Assembly: GCF_036227265.1 (NCBI RefSeq)
Contig: NZ_CP109446.1
Coordinates: 2,803,501-2,867,500 of the forward strand
Reading direction: 5' to 3'
Length of the DNA stretch: 64,000 bases
DNA from: Streptomyces sp. NBC_01476
GTDB lineage: Bacteria; Actinomycetota; Actinomycetes; Streptomycetales; Streptomycetaceae
How positions within the stretch are numbered: the stretch's first letter is position 1; the number at the start of each line of letters is the position of its first letter. The notes under the pieces are model-generated. The model was not told where the DNA came from, made no database searches, and saw only the letters and a list, made by a program, of their open reading frames with translations. The position numbers and the translations under genes were made by a program. Below are positions 15,806 to 23,388 of the stretch, one piece after another.

Positions 15806-16051
15806 TCAGAGCTGGGCGGCGTAGGCGGTGAAGGCGGCCCATTCGGCAGGGGAGAAGGCGAGTTGCGGGCCTTCTTTGTCCTTGGAGTCCCGTACGTGGA
15901 TGACTTCGGGGCATGCGGCGACCTCGACGCAGTCTCCCTGACTGCCGCTGCTGTAGCTGGACTTGTGCCACGTGACGGCGACCTCGACGCAGTCGTCTCC
16001 GGAACCGCTGCTGTAGCTGCTCTTGAACCAGGCCAGACCGGACGTGCTCAT
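15806..16051 (-). CDS. DUF397 protein with tandem DUF397 motifs
   Basis: The 81-residue protein carries two copies of the DUF397 core: WFKSSYSSGSGDDCVEVAV, then WHKSSYSSGSQGDCVEVA. Only the second continues into the full domain (HVRDSKDKEGPQLAFSPAEWAAF). The start ATG overlaps the stop of the XRE gene upstream as ATGA, so the two are translationally coupled. DUF397 proteins are the small partners of Scr1/WhiJ/AbaA-like regulators in streptomycetes, where they are thought to modulate or be restrained by the XRE protein. The duplicated N-terminal motif is slightly unusual. Confidence 0.93.
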   Translation of the reverse strand: MSTSGLAWFKSSYSSGSGDDCVEVAVTWHKSSYSSGSQGDCVEVAACPEVIHVRDSKDKEGPQLAFSPAEWAAFTAYAAQL

Positions 16052-16920
16052 AGCGCTCCTCGCATCCGCTGCAACAGGCTCACCGAGTCTTCGAGCGAGA
16101 GAGCCTGTGAGCGCATCCTGGCATACCGCGCCTGAAGGGTGCTGACCACCTTCGGGTCAGCAACGAATTGCCCGCTTTCCTGCCCTTCGCAGTACGCGTA
16201 CCAACGGACCTCGGGAGTCTCCAGCAACCGCATGGGGCCGGCGAGTCCCGCATGTGCGAACCGCACCTGCGGCATCACCTGGATCTCGATGTTCCGCCGG
16301 GCCGCCACCTCCAGCACGTGGTCGATAAGCCCCTGGGTCACCTCAACCCCGCCCGTCCGCCGGAGGAACAACTGCTCCTCCAGGATGAAGCCGTATGCCG
16401 TGTTGGGCCGCTCCCAGAGCAGCTTCTGACGCTCCGCGCGCGCCGCCCACTGCGTCTCGATCTGTTTGTCGTTCAGTGGCGGCAGCTGGTCCTCGAACAA
16501 CCTCCGCGCGTATGCCTCCGTCTGCAACAGCCCTGGGATCAGGCGGCATTCGTACGTGTAGAGCGTCGCGGCCACCGCCTCCAGCCTCGCCCACTGCCGG
16601 AACCACGCCGCCAGGCCCGGTTGCCGCGAGAGGTGCTGGAACGCCCTGCGGAGCGCACCCGTGTTGCCGAGCACCCCCTCCGCGCGCTCCACGAAGTCCC
16701 GGTCCGGCATCCGGCGTCCCTGCTCGATCGAGGCCACCGTGTGCTTCGAGAACCGCACCGCCGCGCCGAAGTGCTCCCGGTTCAGGCCCGCGTGCTCGCG
16801 TAACGCCTGGACGACCGCGCCGAAGGTCCGCAGGCTGTCGGAGGACTCGGGTTCACCACCCCCGTTCGCGCTGCCGCCCGCCGCACCCGTACCGCCCGGA
16901 CCGAACGTACCCTCGGTCAT
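16048..16920 (-). CDS. XRE helix-turn-helix regulator, Scr1/WhiJ-like (DUF5753)
   Basis: The protein has 290 residues from ATG 16920, chosen because a GAGAGGTGG site lies at a good distance; GTG 16929 lacks one. After a Gly/Ser-rich lead comes the HTH (FGAVVQALREHAGLNREHFGA..VRFSKHTVASIEQGRRMP). DUF5753 follows: YTYECRLIPGLLQTEAYARRLF, ARAERQKLLW, FILEEQLFLRRTGG, IDHVLEVAARRNIEIQVMPQ, and AYCEGQESGQFV. With the DUF397 gene (coupled) and the divergent RsbW-like ATPase it forms the three-part module typical of developmental or antibiotic regulators in Streptomyces. Confidence 0.93.
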   Translation of the reverse strand: MTEGTFGPGGTGAAGGSANGGGEPESSDSLRTFGAVVQALREHAGLNREHFGAAVRFSKHTVASIEQGRRMPDRDFVERAEGVLGNTGALRRAFQHLSRQPGLAAWFRQWARLEAVAATLYTYECRLIPGLLQTEAYARRLFEDQLPPLNDKQIETQWAARAERQKLLWERPNTAYGFILEEQLFLRRTGGVEVTQGLIDHVLEVAARRNIEIQVMPQVRFAHAGLAGPMRLLETPEVRWYAYCEGQESGQFVADPKVVSTLQARYARMRSQALSLEDSVSLLQRMRGAL

Positions 16921-17083
16921 CCCGGCCACCTCTCACGTCCCGCCCCGCCGCCAAAGCTCGCTTTCAAGGCACCTATGCTCACGGGGCGTTACGCGTACCG
17001 TCCACCCCAAGTGCTCGTACGGTACCGCAGCGTACGCGGCCCGGTCCTGGTAAGAGGCATTTCCGGCAGGCCACATTGGGCTC

Positions 17084-17533
17084 ATGAAGGTACCTTCCCT
17101 CCCCCAAACCCCGCTCACCGTACGTACGTTCGTGCAGTGTTTCCGAGCCACCGAGCTCGGAGCGAGGCTCGCCCGCCAGGTGGCGGTGGCCGAACTCGAC
17201 GGCTGGGGCGTCCCGCGCGGTTCCGACCCCTCCGACACCGCGGCCCTGCTCGTGGCCGAACTCGCCGCCAACGCGGTCACCCACGGGCATGTGCCCGGCC
17301 GCGACATCGAACTGCGGCTCTCCCTGGACGCCGGCACCCTCGTCATCGAGGTCTCCGACGCCCGCGGCGAGCGCCGCCCGCCCACGCCCGGCACCGTCGC
17401 GCCCGCGGATCCCCTGGCCCAGTCCGGCCGCGGTCTCTTCCTCGTCGACACCCTCGCCTCCCGCTGGACCGTCCTGGAACGCGCCGGCATCGGCAAAACC
17501 CTCCACGCCGAACTCGACCTCCCCTCCCCCTGA
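17084..17533 (+). CDS. RsbW-like anti-sigma ATP-binding protein (HATPase_c)
   Basis: The 149-residue protein is a single GHKL ATPase domain. N box is VAELAANAVTHG (~residues 55-66), G1 region is IEVSDARGERRP, and G2 is SGRGLFLVDTLASRW. No phosphoacceptor or sensor domain is present. Small proteins of this type are anti-sigma kinases or, in the WhiJ-like modules, co-regulators of the XRE/DUF397 pair. Here it is divergent from that pair, 163 bp away. The start is ATG 17084. Confidence 0.92.
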   Translation: MKVPSLPQTPLTVRTFVQCFRATELGARLARQVAVAELDGWGVPRGSDPSDTAALLVAELAANAVTHGHVPGRDIELRLSLDAGTLVIEVSDARGERRPPTPGTVAPADPLAQSGRGLFLVDTLASRWTVLERAGIGKTLHAELDLPSP

Positions 17534-17546
17534 CCACCCCACGCGA

Positions 17547-17552
17547 TACGTT
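17547..17552 (+). promoter_or_regulatory. -10-like element before ATPase gene
   Basis: TACGTT fits TANNNT and ends 7 bp before GTG 17560. No Shine-Dalgarno sequence is visible, so the ATPase gene may have its own leaderless transcript despite lying only 26 bp after the anti-sigma gene. Confidence 0.35.
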
Positions 17553-17559
17553 GACCGAC

Positions 17560-18882
17560 GTGACAGCTCAGCGCATCAAAGAGGTCCGCCTGACGGCGTT
17601 CAAGAGCTTCCGTGACGAGGCGTTCCCGCTCGCCCCGCTGACCGTGCTGATCGGTCGCAACAGCAGCGGCAAGTCCAATGCCCTGGACGGCCTCGAAGTG
17701 CTCTCCCGCCTGGCGCACGGCGACGACATCGTGGACGCCCTGGAAAGCCGCAGCGGTCCCGCCGGGTCGGTGCGCGGGGGTCTCACCGGATGCGTCCCGC
17801 ACGGCTCCGACCGCTTCTCCCTCGGGTGCACGGTCGGGACGGAGCGCGGGCCGGTCCACCTCGACGTGACGGTGCAGGTCACACCGGATGTGCGGATCGT
17901 CGAGGAATGCCTGTCGGGCCCCACGGCCGAGGGGCACCGGGATGTGCTGAAGAGCAGCCCGCGCAACCCTCAGTCGGGGTATGCCCGAGTGAATCTGCAC
18001 GAGGACGGCGGCACCGGCACCGGCACCGGCACCGAGCAGGCCACCCTCTCCAGATGGCAACTGCTGTCTTCGCAGATCTCGGCCTTCGCCAACGTCTCGC
18101 CGGACTGGCAGAGCACGATCTGGTGCGCCGACACCATGCTCTCCGCGCTCCGCAACGTCTTCCACCTCGACCCCGTCCCGCACCTGATGCGCCAGTACGT
18201 CCCGGCCCGCGACGCCAACCTGCGCCGTACCGCTGAGAATCTCTCCGCGGCCGTCGGGAGGATCGAGCGCGCTGACCCCGCCCTCTTCCAGCGGCTCGTA
18301 AGCCTGTTGCGCGGCCTCGCCGATCACGACATCGACACCCTCGCGGTGTCCCGGTCCGACCTCGGTGACGTGATGCTCGCGCTGGACGAGGGGGATCTCG
18401 GACTGACCCCGGCGCGGGAGATGAGCGACGGGATGCTCCGCTTCCTCGCCGTCACCACCGCGCTCCTCACCGGCGGCGACGGTCTCGACCTGGGCTCGTC
18501 CCGTACGGAGGCGGCCGAGCGGTCGCTGATGCTGGTGATCGAGGAGCTGGAGAACGGCTTGCATGCCTCCCAGGCCGCCGAAGTGCTGAAGCTCGTGCGC
18601 GAAGCCAGCGCCGAGAACAGTACGCAAGCGCTCATCACCACGCACAGCCCGGCCCTGCTCTCGGCCCTCGACGGCGCGGACCACGAAGGAGTGGTCGTCT
18701 GCTGGCGCGACCGTGCCACGGGCCGCAGCCGCCTGACCCGCCTCACCGAGCTCGACGGCTACCCCGCCGCGATGGCGGCCGGCTCCCTCGGTGACGTGAT
18801 CACCCATGGCCGCCTCGACAACCGCCAGCGGCGGGGCGACCGCGACTACACCGAGTTCAACCGCCTGTTGGGAATCGAGTAA
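17560..18882 (+). CDS. SMC/RecF-like AAA family ATPase (AAA_21 type)
   Basis: The protein has 440 residues from GTG 17560 (VTAQRIKEVRL). It has a full ABC/SMC-type ATPase set. N-terminal strand RIKEVRLTAFKSFRDEAF leads into Walker A GRNSSGKS (32-39). The signature-like region is MSDGMLRFLAV, Walker B is LVIEELENGLH (~325) and the H-loop LITTHSPALL (~360). The linker region lacks a long coiled coil and no TOPRIM is fused, so it is not OLD/Gabija. A short Gly-Thr repeat (GTGTGTGT) interrupts the middle. A PIN-nuclease gene begins 3 bp after the stop. The pair resembles stand-alone ATPase plus effector systems (PARIS, Septu) with a PIN effector instead. Confidence 0.88.
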   Translation: MTAQRIKEVRLTAFKSFRDEAFPLAPLTVLIGRNSSGKSNALDGLEVLSRLAHGDDIVDALESRSGPAGSVRGGLTGCVPHGSDRFSLGCTVGTERGPVHLDVTVQVTPDVRIVEECLSGPTAEGHRDVLKSSPRNPQSGYARVNLHEDGGTGTGTGTEQATLSRWQLLSSQISAFANVSPDWQSTIWCADTMLSALRNVFHLDPVPHLMRQYVPARDANLRRTAENLSAAVGRIERADPALFQRLVSLLRGLADHDIDTLAVSRSDLGDVMLALDEGDLGLTPAREMSDGMLRFLAVTTALLTGGDGLDLGSSRTEAAERSLMLVIEELENGLHASQAAEVLKLVREASAENSTQALITTHSPALLSALDGADHEGVVVCWRDRATGRSRLTRLTELDGYPAAMAAGSLGDVITHGRLDNRQRRGDRDYTEFNRLLGIE

Positions 18883-18885
18883 GGC

Positions 18886-19359
18886 GTGGCACGCAGGGTT
18901 GAGTTTGTCGACACGTCCGTCCTCTGCAATCTGCTCGGGATACCCGGTAAATGCCAGGACCGCGAGCGGGTCGCCGCCGAGCTGAAACGCAAAGAGGCTG
19001 CCCGGGACTGTGACCTCCTGCTCCCGGTGACCGCCGTCATCGAGACCGGTAATCACATCGCCCAGTTACCCGACGGCCGCCAGCGGCGCACGCACGCCGA
19101 GATCTTCGCCAAGGTGCTCCAGTCGGTCGTCGAGGGCAAGGCCCCCTGGGCGCTCAACGCGGTCGAGTGGGATGCGGCCCATCTGAGCGCGTTGATCGCC
19201 GGGGGCACCACGGGCAGCAGTCTCGTTGAGCACGCCTGCAACCGGCTCGGGTGCGGTGATCTGAACATCCTCATCGAGCGGGATCGCTACCTGGCCCGTA
19301 CGTCCGGGGTCGAGGCGGGGGTATGGACCCTCGATGAGCTGCTGCGTTCGTATGTCTGA
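18886..19359 (+). CDS. PIN-domain-like nuclease
   Basis: The 157-residue protein starts at GTG 18886, 3 bp after the ATPase stop. EFVDTSVLCNLL gives the first PIN acid (D9), VTAVIETGNHI gives E53, and GCGDLNILIERD gives D125 and a nearby acid. The end VWTLDELL is typical of PIN folds. Cys residues are frequent (C14, C23, C42, others). There is no VapB-type antitoxin. The genetic partner is the upstream ATPase, which may hold it inactive or recruit it. It is likely a Mg2+-dependent RNase or DNase. That it works as a defence effector is inference. Confidence 0.72.
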   Translation: MARRVEFVDTSVLCNLLGIPGKCQDRERVAAELKRKEAARDCDLLLPVTAVIETGNHIAQLPDGRQRRTHAEIFAKVLQSVVEGKAPWALNAVEWDAAHLSALIAGGTTGSSLVEHACNRLGCGDLNILIERDRYLARTSGVEAGVWTLDELLRSYV

Positions 19360-19432
19360 GCCCGCCCCCGGGACGGGGGTTGCGGGGAGGCGGGACAATG
19401 GAGGGCGTTGGACGTCATCGGGAGGTAGTGGA

Positions 19433-19792
19433 ATGACCGAGCCGCAGCCGGCTCAGCGATCCGGCGGGGAGAAGCCGCGACGGCCCGTTCCGTTGCTGTT
19501 CGAGCCCGGCGCGCCCGTGGAAGAGGGCGCCGACCGCTTCTTCGAGCTGGAGTCGATCGACGACCCGAAGCAGCTGCTGTCCCGCGCGACAGAGCTCGCC
19601 GTGGCCTTCCGCGCCGCGGCCGAACGGGCCACCGACTTCCAGGCCATCGCCGCCGCCCAGCTCACCGATCCGCGCCGGTTCGACCGGCTGACCTACGCCG
19701 TCCTGGCCGAACGCGCCGGCTGGACCGAGGACTACGCCCGGCGGATGGTCGAGTACGGCGAGGGACTCATCAAGGGCGGCGGCCCGCTGTAG
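19433..19792 (+). CDS. Conserved hypothetical protein
   Basis: The 119-residue protein starts at ATG 19433 with GGAGGT 6 bp upstream. After a Pro-rich start, the body is helical and acidic/basic: DRFFELESIDDPKQLLSRATELAVAF, AAAERATDFQAIAAAQL, and AERAGWTEDYARRMVEYGEG. The last part looks like a helix-turn-helix or small three-helix bundle. I do not recognise the family. It follows the PIN gene by 73 bp on the same strand, so it may or may not belong to that unit. Confidence 0.8.
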   Translation: MTEPQPAQRSGGEKPRRPVPLLFEPGAPVEEGADRFFELESIDDPKQLLSRATELAVAFRAAAERATDFQAIAAAQLTDPRRFDRLTYAVLAERAGWTEDYARRMVEYGEGLIKGGGPL

Positions 19793-19925
19793 GCCGGCCC
19801 GGCGCCCGATCGCACTCCGTACGCGTACCGTCACCGCGCGCCAAGGTACTCCCCTTGCACCCCTCCCGTCCCGGCTTCGGCCGATCCGCACCGGGGCAAC
19901 CTTTCACCGCGTACTTGTAGATGCC

Positions 19926-20561
19926 ATGGATGAATGGCATGCCCTGAACATCGTCACCGAGGCCCAGCGACGACAGCACACCGCCTACGTCACCGCCGAC
20001 GGGGCCGCCTGGCTCGCCTCCGCCAGCGCCTTCCCGCGCAGCGTCACCGCCCTGTGGTCCGCCCGCCCCACCGCCCCCAGCGTGCTCCCCTGCGGCACCG
20101 CCTTCGACGTCGTCAACCTGCCCGCTCTCTTCGGCCGCCGGGTGCTGGAGCAGCTGTGGGCGGCCGGCCCCGGCAGCGGCCCGGTGGCCCTGCACCGGAG
20201 CCGCGTCCTGCTCTTCACCGCACCGGGCACCGCCCACCGGCTGCCGTCCCTGCTGGAGTGGGAGGAGTGGCGGGACGCGATGCCGCCGATGCTCTGCCAC
20301 GGCGCCGGCGACGCGGTGACCGTGCCCCCGCTGTACGCGCCCGAGCCGGTGTCCGCGGGGGACGCCTGCGAGCCGGGCACGCCGGGTGCACCGGGTGCAC
20401 CGGGCACGTTCGGCACACCGTCGCGGTGGGCGGTCGCTCCCGACACCCGGCACCCGTGGCTGCCCACCGCCGACCACCTGCTGCGGGCCTGCGTGCGGGC
20501 GGCCCGCGGCGCCCCGCAGAAGTCGGTTCCGCCGCTGGTCAGCCCGGACGGGACGGCGTAA
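19926..20561 (+). CDS. Bifunctional DNA primase/polymerase-like protein
   Basis: The 211-residue protein starts at ATG 19926. HTAYVTADGAAWLASASAFPRSV, CGTAFDVVNLP, GPVALHRSRVLLFTAPGTAHRL and AVTVPPL, then a late RWAVAPDTRHPWLPTADHLL, follow the layout of prim-pol N-terminal-like proteins common in Streptomyces beside tRNA genes. A (PGAPGAPG) stretch interrupts the second half. Catalytic acids of active prim-pol are not obvious. It shares the DVV-LP / GPV / PGTA / VPP pattern with the protein at 1660-2088. It ends 56 bp before tRNA-Lys. Confidence 0.75.
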   Translation: MDEWHALNIVTEAQRRQHTAYVTADGAAWLASASAFPRSVTALWSARPTAPSVLPCGTAFDVVNLPALFGRRVLEQLWAAGPGSGPVALHRSRVLLFTAPGTAHRLPSLLEWEEWRDAMPPMLCHGAGDAVTVPPLYAPEPVSAGDACEPGTPGAPGAPGTFGTPSRWAVAPDTRHPWLPTADHLLRACVRAARGAPQKSVPPLVSPDGTA

Positions 20562-20617
20562 CGGATAACGATTTTCCTACGCCCCGGACCGGGTGCTAAG
20601 GTCTACGACGTCAGCAG

Positions 20618-20691
20618 GCGCCGCTAGCTCAGTTGGTTAGAGCAGCTGACTCTTAATCAGCGGGTCCGGGGTTCGAGTCCCTGGCGGCGCA
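20618..20691 (+). tRNA. tRNA-Lys (anticodon CUU)
   Basis: The 74-nt cloverleaf has acceptor GCGCCGC paired with GCGGCGC and discriminator A. The anticodon stem GCTGA/TCAGC holds the loop CTCTTAA with CTT at 20652-20654, and the T arm has GTTCGAG. No encoded CCA follows (bases CCT). An identical copy lies at 35583-35656 on the other strand, and the 11 bases before both copies (ACGTCAGCAGG) are also the same. Confidence 0.98.
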
Positions 20692-20702
20692 CCTGAAGCC
20701 GG

Positions 20703-20730
20703 AAGCCCTCCACTTGCGAGTGGGGGGCTT
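20703..20730 (+). terminator. Stem-loop terminator after tRNA-Lys
   Basis: AAGCCCTCCACT and AGTGGGGGGCTT form a 12-bp stem (one G-T pair) with a TGCG loop, followed by TCGT. It lies 11 bp after the tRNA. Confidence 0.8.
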
Positions 20731-20748
20731 TCGTCGTGCCCTTGTTCC

Positions 20749-23388
20749 ATGGAGTGGCTCGGTGACGCGTACCGCACGAGGATCGTGGACACCGGCCGCG
20801 AGTCCCTCTTCCTGCTGCTCCTCGGGCTGCTCGGCTCCTTCCTCTTCATCCGCTTCAGCGTCCGGATGATCCGCCGGGGCACGAGCTGGTGGCCGGGCAA
20901 CGTCACCCCGGGCGGCCAGCACATCCACCATGTCGTCTTCGGCCAGGCGTTCATGATGATCGGCGGCATCGGCGTCTTCGCGGTGCGCAGCGGCGGCCGG
21001 GTCACGTACGCCGTGCTCGCGGTGGTCTTCGGCATCGGCTGCGGGCTGGTGCTGGACGAATTCGCGCTGGTGCTCCATCTGGAGGACGTGTACTGGAAGG
21101 AGGAGGGGCGGCAGTCGGTCGACGCGGTGATCCTCGCGGTGTCGGTGATCGGGCTGCTGCTGGTCGGCCAGCTGCCGCTGGGCGGGTACGTGGGGGGCCG
21201 CTCCTGGACCTCCTATGTGGCGAGGGCGCTGCTGCTGGGTTTCGTGGTGCTCTGCCTGATGAAGGGCAAGGTGTGGACCGGCCTGCTGGGCGTCTTCCTG
21301 CCGGTGCTCGCGGTGGTGGGCGCGCTGCGGCTGGCCCGGCCGCACAGTCCGTGGGCGCGCTGGCGGTACGGCGCCAGGCCGCGGCGGATGGCGAAGTCGG
21401 AGCGGCGCGAGGACGGGACGCACCGGCGGGCGATGGCGCTGAAGACGAAGGTGATCGACGCGGTGGCGGGGGCGCCGACGATCACCCGGCCGGTGGCACC
21501 GAGGCCGCGGCCGACGATCGTCGACCTGCCGCCGTCCCGGCTGGAGGTGGTGCTCGGGCGGGTGCTGCGGCCGTTGCAGCGGCCGGGCGCGGAGGTGGCG
21601 GTCTGGTATCTGCGGATCGCCGCCGGGGTCGACATCGTGACCGGCCTGGTCTCCCCTTTCCGCCGCAGCGTGGAGGCCGGCGACACCGGGGAGTACGTCA
21701 ACGCGTTCCTGGTCAGCCCGGGGTTCACCGCGGCGGTGCTGGCGTTCGTCCTGTCGGTGAGCCTGCGGCGGCGCAAGCGGGCGGCGTGGGTCGTGACGGT
21801 GGTGCTGGTCGCCGCGTACGCGCTGGTGACCGCGGGGACGCTGCTGGGCGTCCCCGAGTCCCGGCAGCACCCGCTGAACTGGGTCTCGCTGGGTCTGACG
21901 CTGCTGCTGCTCGGCGCGCTGCTGGTCTCCCGGGTGCGGTTCAACGTCCGCGGGGAGCGGCGGAATGTGGCGCTGGGGGCGGTGTCGCTGCTGGTCGGGG
22001 CGGTGGTGGCGGTGGGTGTGGGGACGCTGATCGTGCACGCGACGGATCAGCTGCCGCCGCGGCGGTGGGGGGTGAGTGCGGGGTACGCGGGGGCGCGGGT
22101 GCTCACGGTCTCGCGGATGTTCGCGCCCTCGGGGGTGCGGGTGCCGGCCTGGACGGACTTCGCGGTCAATGTACTGAGTGTGGCGCTGATGCTGGTCGTG
22201 CTGCTGGCGTTCTTCCGCAGCCCGCGGGGCAGGGCGCGGCTCGGTGAGGAGGACGAGCGGCGGCTGCGGGCGCTGCTGCGGGCGGGGGGCGACGGGCTCG
22301 ACTCCTTCGGGTACTTCGCGCTCCGCCGGGACCATACGGTGTGCTGGTCGCCGGACGGTACGGCGGCGATCGCCTACCGCGTCACGAACGGGGTCGCGCT
22401 CGCCACGGGTGACCCTCTCGGGCCGACCGCGTCCTGGCCGGCCGCCATCGCCCACTGGCTCACCTTCGCGGCCCGCCACGCGTGGGTGCCGGCGGTGGCC
22501 TACGCGGGCCGCGCGAGCACGGCGGCCTATGCCCGGCAGGGCTTCCACGCGTTCACCTCCACGGAGGAGCCCATCCTGACCGTCGGCGGCACCCCGAAGG
22601 CCCCGGCGACCCCCCAGGGCACCCCCGCCCCCGTCCGCGCCCACGGCAACCACGGCACCCCGGAGGGCGCGGACAAAACTTCGGACCTGACGGAGGACGA
22701 GGCCGGCCAGAAGGCGCCGCAGCCACGGCCCACCCGGCCCGGCAACCCCGAACCCCAGGGCGCGCCGGAGGGCCCGGCGGACCCCCCACGCCCCCTGCCG
22801 GCCCCCCAGGGCACCCCCGCCCCCGTCCGCGCACACGGCAACCACAGCACCCCGGAGGGCGCGGACAAAACTTCGGGCCCAACGGAGGACGAGGCCGGCC
22901 AGGAGGGGGCGGTGGGGGCTGAAGGGGGGTATCGGGTGGTGGTGCGGCGGGGGGTGGAGGTCGGGGGGGAGGAGTGGCGGCGGCTGGGACGGCTGGTGGG
23001 GGCCTGGCGGGGGGCCGGGGGCGGCGTGGAGCTGGGGCGCCTGGGGGACCCGGCGGACGGGGAGTGCGTGGTCGCGGAGTGCCTGGACCCGCAGGGCCGC
23101 ACCTGCGCGCTGCTGCGCCTCGTCCCGTGGGGCGCGGACGGCCTGACGCTCGACCTGGCAAGGGCGGACCCGGACTCGGGCCGGGCCCCGCTGGACCTCG
23201 CCCTCACCACCCTGCTGCGGCACCCGCCCGCCGGCGTGACCCGCGTCTCGCTGAACGTCCCGCCCCACCAGCCCTTCGCCGCCCTCGCCCGGCGCACCCG
23301 CCCCCGCTTCCTGCTCTTCACCCGCCGCGCCGACCTCCCCCGCGTCCTGCTCGCCCAGCGGCTAGCAAACCGCTCCCTCGCGCGGTAG
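20749..23388 (+). CDS. Membrane protein with lysylphosphatidylglycerol synthetase (DUF2156) C-terminal domain
   Basis: The 879-residue protein has an N-terminal half (about 1-480) with many hydrophobic segments and a polar loop around residues 190-270. From ~490 it has a DUF2156/MprF-type double GNAT domain: EDERRLRALLRAGGDG, DSFGYFALRRDHTVCWSPDG, VALATGDPLG and YARQGFHAF. Residues ~617-724 are a Pro/Gly-rich insertion between the two GNAT lobes, encoded by a 100-bp direct repeat (22611-22710, 22803-22902). Such proteins transfer Lys or another residue from tRNA to membrane lipid; activity here is uncertain given the insertion. The gene follows tRNA-Lys by 58 bp. The start ATG 20749 has no clear ribosome site. 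The 3' end overlaps the convergent gene by 27 bp. Confidence 0.8.
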   Translation: MEWLGDAYRTRIVDTGRESLFLLLLGLLGSFLFIRFSVRMIRRGTSWWPGNVTPGGQHIHHVVFGQAFMMIGGIGVFAVRSGGRVTYAVLAVVFGIGCGLVLDEFALVLHLEDVYWKEEGRQSVDAVILAVSVIGLLLVGQLPLGGYVGGRSWTSYVARALLLGFVVLCLMKGKVWTGLLGVFLPVLAVVGALRLARPHSPWARWRYGARPRRMAKSERREDGTHRRAMALKTKVIDAVAGAPTITRPVAPRPRPTIVDLPPSRLEVVLGRVLRPLQRPGAEVAVWYLRIAAGVDIVTGLVSPFRRSVEAGDTGEYVNAFLVSPGFTAAVLAFVLSVSLRRRKRAAWVVTVVLVAAYALVTAGTLLGVPESRQHPLNWVSLGLTLLLLGALLVSRVRFNVRGERRNVALGAVSLLVGAVVAVGVGTLIVHATDQLPPRRWGVSAGYAGARVLTVSRMFAPSGVRVPAWTDFAVNVLSVALMLVVLLAFFRSPRGRARLGEEDERRLRALLRAGGDGLDSFGYFALRRDHTVCWSPDGTAAIAYRVTNGVALATGDPLGPTASWPAAIAHWLTFAARHAWVPAVAYAGRASTAAYARQGFHAFTSTEEPILTVGGTPKAPATPQGTPAPVRAHGNHGTPEGADKTSDLTEDEAGQKAPQPRPTRPGNPEPQGAPEGPADPPRPLPAPQGTPAPVRAHGNHSTPEGADKTSGPTEDEAGQEGAVGAEGGYRVVVRRGVEVGGEEWRRLGRLVGAWRGAGGGVELGRLGDPADGECVVAECLDPQGRTCALLRLVPWGADGLTLDLARADPDSGRAPLDLALTTLLRHPPAGVTRVSLNVPPHQPFAALARRTRPRFLLFTRRADLPRVLLAQRLANRSLAR
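22611..22902 (+). repeat. 100-bp direct repeat inside the DUF2156 gene
   Basis: Copies at 22611-22710 and 22803-22902 differ at 5 of 100 positions and are 192 bp apart (both multiples consistent with the reading frame). Each encodes PQGTPAPVRAHGNH, then TPEGADKTS and TEDEAGQ. The core CAAAACTTCGGGCC of copy 2 resembles CAAAACCTCGGGCC in the intergenic array at 46.7-47.05 kb. Confidence 0.85.
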
